Shown here: positions 42,909 to 50,681 of the stretch, piece by piece | Position numbering within the stretch: the first letter of the stretch is position 1 | How the letters are laid out: each line of letters opens with the position of its first letter | DNA from: Pseudomonas sp. NFIX28 | Lineage (GTDB): Bacteria > Pseudomonadota > Gammaproteobacteria > Pseudomonadales > Pseudomonadaceae | NCBI RefSeq assembly: GCF_900107395.1 | Contig: NZ_FNPW01000020.1 | Span: 10,029-74,028, forward strand | DNA: 64,000 nucleotides | Direction: 5' to 3' | Notes under the pieces: generated by a model | Databases searched by the model: none | What the model saw: the letters and a program-made list of their open reading frames with translations, nothing else | Told to the model about the DNA's origin: nothing | Translations under genes and position numbers: made by a program

Positions 42909-43427
42909 ATGAGACGAGTGTTCTGTTTGGCTGCGCTTGCGGCCGCACTGTTGGGGCAAAGTATTTCGGCACAGGCGGCTGGCGTCGAGTTTTCGGTGGG
43001 GCAGACCAGCGACTCGACCCAGACCTATCGCCTGGGCATGCAATTCGATTGGGACAAAAGCTGGCTGCAAAGTGATGTCGGTCGCCTGACCGGCTACTGG
43101 AGCGGCGCCTACACCTTCTGGGACGGCGACGAAAAGTCCAGCAACCACAGCCTGTCGTTCTCACCGGTCCTGGTGTATGAATTCGCCGGGCAGAACGTCA
43201 AGCCTTACATCGAGGCGGGGATTGGCGTGGCGGTGTTCGCCAACACCGAGGTGGAAGACAACAAGCTTGGTTCGGCCTTCCAGTTCGAGGACCGCATCGG
43301 TTTCGGCCTGCGCTTCAACGGCGGGCATGAAGTCGGTATTCGCGCCACGCACTATTCCAACGCCGGCATCGCGACGCCCAACGACGGCGTGGAAAGCTAC
43401 GCGCTGCATTACACCATGCCGTTGTGA
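42909..43427 (+). CDS. pagL: Lipid A 3-O-deacylase PagL family
   Basis: A 172-residue outer-membrane enzyme that removes the 3-O acyl chain of lipid A. The signal ends near AQA-AGVEFSV. The catalytic pair is His148 and Ser150 in ATHYSNAGI, at almost the same positions as in the P. aeruginosa precursor. The rest alternates polar and aromatic residues as in an eight-strand barrel. I chose the ATG at 42909, nine bases after AAAAGGA; an ATG at 42900 would place the Shine-Dalgarno too close. Confidence 0.9.
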   Translation: MRRVFCLAALAAALLGQSISAQAAGVEFSVGQTSDSTQTYRLGMQFDWDKSWLQSDVGRLTGYWSGAYTFWDGDEKSSNHSLSFSPVLVYEFAGQNVKPYIEAGIGVAVFANTEVEDNKLGSAFQFEDRIGFGLRFNGGHEVGIRATHYSNAGIATPNDGVESYALHYTMPL

Positions 43428-43434
43428 GGCGCTT

Positions 43435-43740
43435 TCAGCGATACGCCGAGGCAATGCCGCGGCGTTCGTTGAGGCAGTCCACTTCGCCCATCTCGAACTC
43501 CCGACAGATTAGCGGCCGTTGTTCGTAGATGCTGCACATCATGCTGTTGCGATCCAGCGCGGCACACCAGCCGTCGTCCAGCCGCAGCATGACTTCGCCT
43601 CCCCAATCGTCAGTGTCGATAAAACGTTCGGGCACGCCGGTCTCGGTGATCAACATCACTTCCAATTGGCAGCAGCAAGCGGCGCAGGTCGAGCAGGTGA
43701 CCGCCGCTTCGGCGATCTGGGTGACAGGAATAGTGGTCAT
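43435..43740 (-). CDS. YkgJ-family cysteine-cluster protein
   Basis: A 101-residue protein with a CSTCAACCC cluster near the N-terminus and MMCSIYEQRPLICREFEMGEVDC near the C-terminus, matching the CxxCxxCC...C...C pattern of the YkgJ family. These proteins probably bind zinc or an iron-sulfur cluster; the function is unsettled. It converges with the pagL gene, seven bases apart. Confidence 0.85.
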   Translation of the reverse strand: MTTIPVTQIAEAAVTCSTCAACCCQLEVMLITETGVPERFIDTDDWGGEVMLRLDDGWCAALDRNSMMCSIYEQRPLICREFEMGEVDCLNERRGIASAYR

Positions 43741-43803
43741 AGGCGCGCAGTGTAAGGCAGTGGCCGCAGGCTGTGTGAAACCCCTGACGGGCGCCTGTCG
43801 TTC

Positions 43804-45249
43804 CTAATCCCGGTACTCCTCGGCAACTCCCCGCGACGGCAGGTTCTTGAAGGCCGCCAAGGCCCGTTCGCGCGACATCGACAGATCGACCATCGGTGGC
43901 GGGTAATCGGCCACGCCGAACAGGCCGCCCATGGCGGCAGGGTTGTGGATATCTTTTTCATTCAGCCCCGCCAGCTCCGGTAGCCAGTGCCGGATGAAGG
44001 TCCCCTGGCTGTCGAACCGCTGCGACTGGCTCAACGGATTGAAGATACGAAAATAGGGCGCCGAATCGGTGCCGGTGGACGAGCTCCACTGCCAGCCGCC
44101 GTTGTTCGCCGCCAGGTCGCCGTCGATCAGGTGGCGCATGAAAAAACGCTCGCCATGGCGCCAGTCGATCAGCAGGTTCTTGGTCAGGAACATCGCCACC
44201 ACCATCCGCAGGCGGTTGTGCATCCAGCCGGTTTCCAGCAACTGGCGCATGGCCGCGTCGATGATCGGCAGGCCGGTACGGGCCTGCTGCCAGGCCGCCA
44301 GCTCTTCGGGGGCGTCGCGCCAGGCCACGGCTTCGGTTTCCGGGCGGAAGGCCCGATGGCGGGACACCCGTGGGTAACCCACCAGGATGTGTTTGTAGAA
44401 CTCGCGCCAGAGCAGTTCGTTGATCCAGGTGACCGCGCCGGGGCTGCCGCTGGCGAACTCGCCGCGGTTGTTTTGCAGTGCGGCGTGCAGGCACTGGCGC
44501 GGCGACAGCACGCCGGCGGCGAGGTAGGGCGAAAGCTGGCTGGTGCCGGGCCTGGCCGGCAAGTCTCGCTCGGCCTGGTAATGCTCGAGGTGCGCCTCGG
44601 CAAAATGTGCCAGGCGTTGTTGCGCCACCTGTTCGCCAGCTGGCCAGAGCGCTTGCAGCTGCGCTGCGGGTGTCGGGAAGCCTTCGACCTGCCGTGGCAC
44701 CGCGTCGGCTTTTATGCCCAGGGCGGCTTGCGCGCCGGGCGCTGCCAGCCGCTGCGGCAGGGCGCTGTGCAGCCGGTTGTAGCAGACCTTGCGAAACTGG
44801 CTGAAGACCTGGAAGTAGCCGCCACTCTTGGTCAGTACGCTGCCGGGCCGGAACAGCAGTTGGTCGAGGTAACTGTGGAAGCCCACGCCCTGGCTTTTCA
44901 GCAGGCTGGCCACCGCCGTATCGCGGCGAGTTTCGTGAATGCCGTATTCCTCGTTGACGTGCAGCGCCTCGATCGCCAGTTCCCGGCACAGCCGCAGCAG
45001 CACCTGGGGGGCCTGCTCCCATTCGGGCGCCTCGCGGATCAGCAGCGGGATGTTCAGCCGGGCCAGGTCGCCGCTCAGTTGCTGCAGGTTGCGCAGCCAG
45101 AAATCGACCTTGCACGGCGCATCGTCATGCGCCTGCCATTGCCGCGGGCTCAGCAGGTACACGGCCACCGTCGGCCCGCGTTGGGCCGCGGCGCTCAGCG
45201 CGGTGTTGTCATGCAGACGCAGGTCGCTGCGTAGCCAGATCAGTTGCAT
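43804..45249 (-). CDS. phrB: Deoxyribodipyrimidine photolyase (class I CPD)
   Basis: A 481-residue photolyase, which splits UV-induced pyrimidine dimers using light. The N-terminal antenna domain starts QLIWLRSDLRLHDNTAL. The FAD-binding part contains TGLPIIDAAMRQLLETGWMHNRLRMVVAMFL and DGDLAANNGGWQWSSSTGTDSAPYFRIFNP. It is the last gene of the minus-strand operon with the MerR/LitR regulator, 13 bases downstream of it. Confidence 0.97.
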   Translation of the reverse strand: MQLIWLRSDLRLHDNTALSAAAQRGPTVAVYLLSPRQWQAHDDAPCKVDFWLRNLQQLSGDLARLNIPLLIREAPEWEQAPQVLLRLCRELAIEALHVNEEYGIHETRRDTAVASLLKSQGVGFHSYLDQLLFRPGSVLTKSGGYFQVFSQFRKVCYNRLHSALPQRLAAPGAQAALGIKADAVPRQVEGFPTPAAQLQALWPAGEQVAQQRLAHFAEAHLEHYQAERDLPARPGTSQLSPYLAAGVLSPRQCLHAALQNNRGEFASGSPGAVTWINELLWREFYKHILVGYPRVSRHRAFRPETEAVAWRDAPEELAAWQQARTGLPIIDAAMRQLLETGWMHNRLRMVVAMFLTKNLLIDWRHGERFFMRHLIDGDLAANNGGWQWSSSTGTDSAPYFRIFNPLSQSQRFDSQGTFIRHWLPELAGLNEKDIHNPAAMGGLFGVADYPPPMVDLSMSRERALAAFKNLPSRGVAEEYRD

Positions 45250-45262
45250 GGGGATTCCTGCA

Positions 45263-46198
45263 TTAAAGAAGTCCTAGCCCGGTGAGGGCCTGGTGCGCCG
45301 AGAGCGGGTCCGCGGCGAGGTGCAGATCGGCGATCCTGGTGGCGCAGTTGACCAGCTCGGCGTGGTGGATGCTCACCGCCGGACCGACGATGAAGGCCGG
45401 GCAGGCGAGGCCGCTGAGCAAGCGTGGCAGTTTTCGCAGGTTGATCGACTTGCTCGAATACAACAGCACGCCCCGCGCTTGCAGGCGTTCGGCGGCCAGC
45501 GCCAGTTCGCCGGGCGGCAGTGGCCAGTCGAAGACTTCCACCGGGCAATCGGTATTGCTGATCAGCCAGGCGCAGAGCCACAGGTGCGGTTCCAGCGGCA
45601 GGTCCGAGTGATTGATCAGCAGCAGCGGGGCGCCTTGCAGCTGGCGGTTGTTGTGATAAACCCGCACGGCGAACTTGCTGCGCAGCCAGGAATGAAAAAA
45701 CACCCGTTCCATCTGCATGCCGAAGTGGCTCTGCCAGCGTTGCTCCAGTTCGCCCAGCAGCGGCAGCAGCAAGTGCTCGCACAAGGTCCGGGGCGGGTAG
45801 AGCGCCATGGCCTGGTTGAAGGTTTCGTCGACCTGGCGCTCGGCCAGTTGGCTGATGGCCTGGACCAGGCCCTGGCGCTGCAGGTGCCAGTCGTTGCGGG
45901 CCGGTTCGCTGAGGGCGGGCTCGGCGTCCAGCAGGTGCTTGACCTGGCTGACCGTCACGCCGCGGTCGAGCCAGGTCAGGACTTTCAGGATGCGTTGCAC
46001 ATGTTCGCCCGAAAACAGCCGGTGGCCCTTGGCGGTGCGCTGCGGCACGATCAGCCCATAGCGGCGCTCCCAGGCGCGCAAGGTGACGGCATTGACCCCG
46101 GTCTGGCGGGTCACCTCGCGAATTGGCAACCAGCCTTCTGCCGAGGGATGGCCGCTGGCGCCGTCGGATGCCGGCGGGTCGAGTCTCGATTCGTTCAT
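45263..46198 (-). CDS. MerR-type LitR/CarH-like regulator with a degraded B12 motif
   Basis: A 311-residue regulator. The N-terminal MerR HTH (LPIREVTRQTGVNAVTLRAWERRYGL) is followed by a helical bundle and a Rossmann domain as in CarH/LitR light sensors. At the B12 ExHxxG site it has E203-P-H205-L-W-L208, so Glu and His remain but the Gly is lost. No clear GG loop is visible. It resembles the B12-independent LitR class known in Pseudomonas. It lies in one operon between the DUF523/DUF1722 gene and phrB, its likely targets. Confidence 0.88.
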   Translation of the reverse strand: MNESRLDPPASDGASGHPSAEGWLPIREVTRQTGVNAVTLRAWERRYGLIVPQRTAKGHRLFSGEHVQRILKVLTWLDRGVTVSQVKHLLDAEPALSEPARNDWHLQRQGLVQAISQLAERQVDETFNQAMALYPPRTLCEHLLLPLLGELEQRWQSHFGMQMERVFFHSWLRSKFAVRVYHNNRQLQGAPLLLINHSDLPLEPHLWLCAWLISNTDCPVEVFDWPLPPGELALAAERLQARGVLLYSSKSINLRKLPRLLSGLACPAFIVGPAVSIHHAELVNCATRIADLHLAADPLSAHQALTGLGLL

Positions 46199-46208
46199 GG
46201 CTCGCGGC

Positions 46209-47177
46209 TCAAAGCGCATTGCGCAGGCTGAGGCTTTCCGGATGGGGCTGCAGGTACACCTGTTGCGCGATGTAGGGATCGGGGTGCAGGCGCAGGTGAT
46301 GCTTGAGCAGGGTCAGCGGCACCACCAGCGGCACGATGCCGTGGCGGTACTGGCTGATGAGGTGCTGCATTTCCTGTTTGTCTTCGCTGCTGATGGCCTG
46401 CTTGAGATAGCCGCTGATATGTTGCAGTACGTTGCTGTGGGTGCCGCGGGTGGCGCACTTTTTCAGGGCCGCCATCAACTGACTGAAATAGCGTGGGCCG
46501 ACCTGCGCCGGGTCGCTCTGGCCCATGCTGCCCAGCAGGGTTCCAAGGGCCTTGTATTGCACCGGGTTGTGGGCCATCAGCAAATATTTGTAGCGTGCGT
46601 GGAAGTCAGTCAGGCGGCGTCGGGTCAGGCCTTGTGCGAGCAGGTCCCGCCAGGCGCTGTAGGCGAATACCCGGGTCAGGAAATTTTCCCGCAGCACCGG
46701 ATCGTTGAGCCGGCCGTCTTCTTCCACCGGCAGGTCGGGATGGCGGCTGCAGAAAGCCTGCGCGTGAATACCGCGCCCACTGAGTTCGGCGGGGCGGCCC
46801 TTGTCCTGGTAGACCTTGACCCGCTCCAGGCCGCAGGACGGGGATTTCTGCATGAAGATGTAGCCGCAGAGGCCGTCCAGTTCATTGGCCATGCGCTGGC
46901 CGTAGTCCGCCAGGGCCTGGGTGACGTCCAGCGTCGGATCGACGCTGCCGACGGCCCGCGGTTGTTGCGGATCGCCCACCAGGCGAATGGGTTCGCGGGG
47001 CGTGCCCAGGCCGATCGCAACTTCCGGGCACAGCGGGACAAACTCGAAAAACTCGGCGAGGGCCTGGCTGCACAGGCGCGATTCCTTGTGCCCGCCGTTG
47101 TAGCGCACGGATTCGCCCAGCAGGCAGGCGCTGATGGCGATTTTCGGTTTGCCGGCCTGGGTCGGATAGTCGGGCAT
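46209..47177 (-). CDS. DUF523 and DUF1722 fusion protein (YbgA family)
   Basis: A 322-residue two-domain protein. Residues about 12-165 form DUF523, with AISACLLGESVRYNGGHK, FVPLCPEVAIGLGTPREP and FMQKSPSCGL; three conserved cysteines suggest cofactor or sulfur chemistry. Residues about 190-310 form DUF1722 (LTDFHARYKYLLMAHNPVQYKALG), the YbgA fold. The biochemical role is not established; the family often lies beside photolyase genes. It is the first gene of the operon with the LitR-like regulator and phrB. Confidence 0.9.
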   Translation of the reverse strand: MPDYPTQAGKPKIAISACLLGESVRYNGGHKESRLCSQALAEFFEFVPLCPEVAIGLGTPREPIRLVGDPQQPRAVGSVDPTLDVTQALADYGQRMANELDGLCGYIFMQKSPSCGLERVKVYQDKGRPAELSGRGIHAQAFCSRHPDLPVEEDGRLNDPVLRENFLTRVFAYSAWRDLLAQGLTRRRLTDFHARYKYLLMAHNPVQYKALGTLLGSMGQSDPAQVGPRYFSQLMAALKKCATRGTHSNVLQHISGYLKQAISSEDKQEMQHLISQYRHGIVPLVVPLTLLKHHLRLHPDPYIAQQVYLQPHPESLSLRNAL

Positions 47178-47198
47178 AGGAAGGGCTCCGGGTATTCA

Positions 47199-47273
47199 TG
47201 TACGAAAAATCGATCTTGTACAACTTTGCTTCATCATAAGATCAAAGGTGTGCAAGTAAAATATTTTGTATAA
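47199..47273 (-). promoter_or_regulatory. TTRTAC repeats upstream of the photolyase operon
   Basis: On the minus strand two similar boxes lie in the AT-rich leader: ACTTATACAAAAT around 47263-47275 and AGTTGTACAAGAT around 47213-47225, plus a weaker CGTACATG near 47198. TGTACA-type boxes are the binding sites of CarA/CarH/LitR regulators. The position fits an operator for the LitR-like protein. Confidence 0.5.
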
Positions 47274-47492
47274 GTTTTTGCCGAAGGGCTTTTCTGCCGA
47301 TGCCCTGCTCATTTTTCGGTTGCAGGATGATCTCCGCCTGGCTGCTGGCGGATTCTTCCACGCGTGGTTTTTTCTCTTCGAGCAACAGCCCGATAAGCAG
47401 AGAGGGTGTCTTGGTTGTTGAGCGGGGAAGGCAGGCTGCTGTCCATTGCGACAGCAGCAAAGTTACGCGGGGTGATGCGCTTACAGGTGTTC
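47242..47492 (-). pseudogene. Possible remnant of a small Trp-rich (TIGR02450-type) protein gene
   Basis: In the gap between the renalase-like and DUF523 genes, one frame reads NTCKRITPR and the next frame continues LLLSQWTAACLP. Removing a single T from the run near 47460 joins them to ITPRNLLLSQWTA, close to the family opening I-N-P-x-K-L-L-L-S-K-W-T-A. No ATG precedes it (ACG stands where ATG might be), and the downstream part lacks the later tryptophans. This is a tentative call. The rest of the 303-base gap holds only the operon promoter. Confidence 0.3.
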
Positions 47493-48464
47493 GTGCAACC
47501 GGCGTGCGGCCTCTTGTCCGCTGATCCAGGCGCCTTCGACGCGACCGGACAGGCACCAGTCGCCACAGGCGTAGAGCCCCAGGTCGACATCCGCCAGGGC
47601 GCCCCATTCATGGCTGCTGGCCGGGCGGGCATAGAGCCAGCGATGGGCGAGGCTGAAGGTCGGGGCGGGCATGGCGCTGTGCAGCAGTTCGGCGAAGGCG
47701 CCGTGCAGTTGTTCGATCACCGCCTCTTTCGGCAGGTCGATGTGCTGGCGGCTCCAGGAACTGCTCGCATGCAGGACCCAGGTATCGAGGCTGCTGTCGC
47801 GCCCTGGTTTGCTGCGGTTGCGGGCCAGCCAATCCAGCGGGCTGTCCTGTACGAAGCAGCCTTCCATCGGGGTTTCCAGCGGGGTATCGAATGCCAGGGC
47901 GACGGCCCAGGTCGGGTCCATCTTCACCCCGGCGGCGGCCCCCGCGAGTTTCGGCGCGGCGGCCAGCAGGGCGGTTGCCTGGGGAGCCGGCGTGGCGATG
48001 ATCACGTGGCTGAACGGACCGTGGGTGAAACCCTCGGCATCCTGCAAGTGCCAATGCTGCTCGCCCCGGTAGACCTCGGTGATGCGGCAGGCGAAGTGCA
48101 CTTCCGTTTCGCCCAGCAGGCCGCGGGTGATGGCGCTCATGCGCGGGGTGCCGACCCAGCGGGTCTGTTCGTCCGGCGATGGGGTGAGCTGGCCGCCGTG
48201 GAAGTTGTACAGCTGCGGCGCCCATTCGGCGGCCCAGCCGTTGACCTGCCAGCGCTGTACTTCAGTGACGAAGCGCCGGTCGCGTGCGGTGAAATACTGT
48301 GCGCCCATGTCCAGCGCGCCAGCGTCGCTGCGCTTGCTGGACATGCGCCCGCCGCTGCCGCGGCTTTTATCGAAAAGTTGCACGACATGCCCAGCGTCTC
48401 GCAGCGCCTGGGCGGCGGAGAGTCCGGCGATGCCGGTACCGATGATTGCGATGGGTACGGTCAT
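47481..48464 (-). CDS. Renalase-like FAD-dependent amine oxidase-fold protein
   Basis: A 327-residue flavoprotein. The FAD site is IAIIGTGIAGLSAAQALRDAGHVVQLFDKSRGSGGRMSSKR, and the C-terminal CGDWCLSGRVEGAWISGQEAARRL closes the fold. Bacterial homologues of this type (renalase) oxidise off-pathway dihydronicotinamide isomers. It has its own leader with two TTRTAC boxes, like the photolyase operon, and is a frequent neighbour of such clusters. Confidence 0.88.
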   Translation of the reverse strand: MTVPIAIIGTGIAGLSAAQALRDAGHVVQLFDKSRGSGGRMSSKRSDAGALDMGAQYFTARDRRFVTEVQRWQVNGWAAEWAPQLYNFHGGQLTPSPDEQTRWVGTPRMSAITRGLLGETEVHFACRITEVYRGEQHWHLQDAEGFTHGPFSHVIIATPAPQATALLAAAPKLAGAAAGVKMDPTWAVALAFDTPLETPMEGCFVQDSPLDWLARNRSKPGRDSSLDTWVLHASSSWSRQHIDLPKEAVIEQLHGAFAELLHSAMPAPTFSLAHRWLYARPASSHEWGALADVDLGLYACGDWCLSGRVEGAWISGQEAARRLHEHL

Positions 48465-48513
48465 TGGGGAGGCCTCGTTTACCTTTCTGTGCAGATTACG
48501 CCTTCATTAAATC

Positions 48514-48540
48514 TGTACAATATTTTTATTTGGTATAACT
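48514..48540 (-). promoter_or_regulatory. TTRTAC pair upstream of the renalase-like gene
   Basis: On the minus strand AGTTATACCAAAT (48528-48540) and TTGTACAGAT (48511-48520) lie 18 bases apart. They match the two boxes before the photolyase operon. The 197-base gap also serves the divergent epimerase gene. Confidence 0.5.
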
Positions 48541-48661
48541 TTCGGCGTTATCGGATTTACAGGGTGTCCTATTGTTAAACAAGAGCCTGCCCGATTGAAA
48601 AGATCCCTGCATATAAAAATAGACTAGGGATCCAGGTAAAACGCCACGCGAGGAAGATGTC

Positions 48662-49564
48662 ATGCACATATTGCTGACCGGCGGTACTGGTTTGATAGGA
48701 CGTCAGCTTTGCCGTCTCTGGCTGACCCAGGGCCATCAGTTGACGGTATGGAGTCGTCGACCTGCCGAGGTGGCCAAATTGTGTGGCGCTCAAGTGCGTG
48801 GCATTGGCCGCCTGGACGAACTCGCAGAAGAGCCGGTCGACGCCATCATTAACCTGGCGGGCGCGCCGATTGCCGATCGACCCTGGACCCACAAGCGCAA
48901 GGCGCTGCTCTGGAGCAGTCGCATTACCCTGACGGAAAAACTGCTGGCCTGGCTGGAAAGCCGGCGGCAGAAACCCCAGGTGCTGATCTCCGGCTCGGCC
49001 GTGGGCTGGTATGGCGACGGCGGGGAGCGCGAGCTGAACGAGGAGTCACCCCCGGTCAGTGAGGATTTTGCCAGCCAGTTATGTATCGCCTGGGAAGAGA
49101 CCGCGCAGCGTGCCGAGGCCATGGGCCTGCGCGTGGTGTTGATTCGCACGGGCCTGGTGCTGTCTGCCGAGGGCGGCTTTTTGTCGCGCTTGCTGCTGCC
49201 TTTCAAGCTGGGGCTGGGCGGGCCGATAGGCAACGGTCGGCAGTGGATGCCGTGGATTCATATCAAGGATCAAATCGCCCTGATTGATTTTCTTCTGCAC
49301 CGCAGCGATGCCAGCGGTCCTTATAATGCCTGCGCGCCCAAGCCGGTGCGCAATCGCGAGTTCGCCAAGACCCTGGGCAGCGTCTTGCATCGGCCAGCGG
49401 TAGTGCCGGTGCCGGCCTTTGTGTTGCGCGTGGGCCTGGGGGAATTGTCGTTGTTGTTGCTGGGTGGTCAACGCGCGGTACCCGCGCGGTTGCTGGCCGC
49501 CGGATTCACTTTCCAGTTCACTGATTTGCGCGCGGCCCTGGACGACTTGTCCAGCCGCCTCTGA
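48662..49564 (+). CDS. TIGR01777-family SDR epimerase (YfcH-like)
   Basis: A 300-residue extended short-chain dehydrogenase. The nucleotide site is HILLTGGTGLIGRQLCRLWL; VDAIINLAGAPI, LISGSAVGWYGDGGERELNE and the MPWIHIKDQ block follow, all hallmarks of TIGR01777. Substrate unknown. GAGGAAGATGTC precedes the ATG. It is 13 bases upstream of hemH on the same strand. Confidence 0.92.
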   Translation: MHILLTGGTGLIGRQLCRLWLTQGHQLTVWSRRPAEVAKLCGAQVRGIGRLDELAEEPVDAIINLAGAPIADRPWTHKRKALLWSSRITLTEKLLAWLESRRQKPQVLISGSAVGWYGDGGERELNEESPPVSEDFASQLCIAWEETAQRAEAMGLRVVLIRTGLVLSAEGGFLSRLLLPFKLGLGGPIGNGRQWMPWIHIKDQIALIDFLLHRSDASGPYNACAPKPVRNREFAKTLGSVLHRPAVVPVPAFVLRVGLGELSLLLLGGQRAVPARLLAAGFTFQFTDLRAALDDLSSRL

Positions 49565-49577
49565 AATAGGACGTTGC

Positions 49578-50594
49578 ATGACCGATCACGCGTTGCTCCT
49601 GGTCAACCTGGGTTCGCCGGCCTCCACCTCGGTGGCGGATGTGCGCAGTTACCTCAATCAATTCCTGATGGACCCTTATGTGATCGACCTGCCCTGGCCG
49701 GTCCGGCGGCTTTTGGTGTCGCTGATTCTGATCAAGCGTCCGGAGCAGTCGGCGCATGCCTACGCCTCGATCTGGTGGGAGCAGGGTTCGCCGCTGGTGG
49801 TGCTCAGCCGCCGCCTGCAGGAAGCCATGACGCGCGAGTGGAAGCACGGTCCGGTGGAGCTGGCGATGCGTTATGGCGAGCCGTCCATCGAATCGGCGTT
49901 GCTGCGTCTGGTGGCCCAGGGGAACAAGAAGATCACCCTGGCGCCGCTGTATCCCCAATTCGCCGACAGCACCGTGACCACGGTGGTGGAGGAGGCTCGG
50001 CGAGTGATCCGCGACAAGCAGCTGGATGTGCAGCTGTCGGTATTGCAGCCGTTCTACGATCAGCCGGAATACCTCGACGCGCTGGTGGCCAGCGCCCGGG
50101 AGCACCTGCAACAGGATTTCGATCATCTGCTGCTGAGCTTCCATGGCTTGCCCGAGCGGCACCTGCAAAAGCTCAATCCCGGCCACAGCCTGGAAGGCGA
50201 TTGCTGCCGCGACGCGACTCCCGAGGTGGCCGCCACCTGTTATCGCGGCCAGTGCCTGAGCACGGCGCGGGCATTCGCCGAGCGCATGGGGCTGACGGAC
50301 GGCAAGTGGTCGGTGTCGTTCCAGTCTCGTCTGGGGCGTGCCAAGTGGATCGAGCCCTACACCGAGGCGCGCCTGGATGAGCTGGCGGGGCAGGGCGTGA
50401 AGAAAGTCCTGGTGATGTGCCCGGCATTCGTCGCCGATTGCATCGAGACCCTGGAGGAAATTGGCGATCGCGGTCGCGAGCAGTTCCGCGAAGCGGGAGG
50501 GGAGGAGTTGGTGCTGGTGCCGTGCCTGAACGACGACCCGCAATGGGCCAAGGCATTGAATGCCTTGTGCGAGCGCGCGCCTTTGGCGTTGTAA
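49578..50594 (+). CDS. hemH: Ferrochelatase
   Basis: A 338-residue ferrochelatase, which inserts Fe2+ into protoporphyrin IX. LLVNLGSPAST opens the protein, the catalytic His is in LLLSFHGLPERHL, and the later SFQSRLGRAKWIEPYTEARLDEL and CPAFVADCIETLEEI blocks are conserved. The ATG at 49578 is chosen over an earlier in-frame opening that overlaps the epimerase gene. It ends before a REP inverted repeat. Confidence 0.96.
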   Translation: MTDHALLLVNLGSPASTSVADVRSYLNQFLMDPYVIDLPWPVRRLLVSLILIKRPEQSAHAYASIWWEQGSPLVVLSRRLQEAMTREWKHGPVELAMRYGEPSIESALLRLVAQGNKKITLAPLYPQFADSTVTTVVEEARRVIRDKQLDVQLSVLQPFYDQPEYLDALVASAREHLQQDFDHLLLSFHGLPERHLQKLNPGHSLEGDCCRDATPEVAATCYRGQCLSTARAFAERMGLTDGKWSVSFQSRLGRAKWIEPYTEARLDELAGQGVKKVLVMCPAFVADCIETLEEIGDRGREQFREAGGEELVLVPCLNDDPQWAKALNALCERAPLAL

Positions 50595-50598
50595 AAGC

Positions 50599-50659
50599 AT
50601 CGCGGGCAAGCCTCGCTCCTACGGCAACACCGTCTGTAGGAGCGAGGCTTGCCCGCGAT
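50599..50659. repeat. REP inverted repeat (GTAGGAGCGAGGCTTGCCCGCGAT family)
   Basis: Two 23-base arms in perfect inverted orientation at 50599-50621 and 50637-50659, separated by 15 bases. This is the second Pseudomonas REP family in the window. It lies between the convergent hemH and uraA genes and may act as terminator or mRNA 3' stabiliser. Confidence 0.9.
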
Positions 50660-50681
50660 AGATTTCCGTTTGACGCCGATC

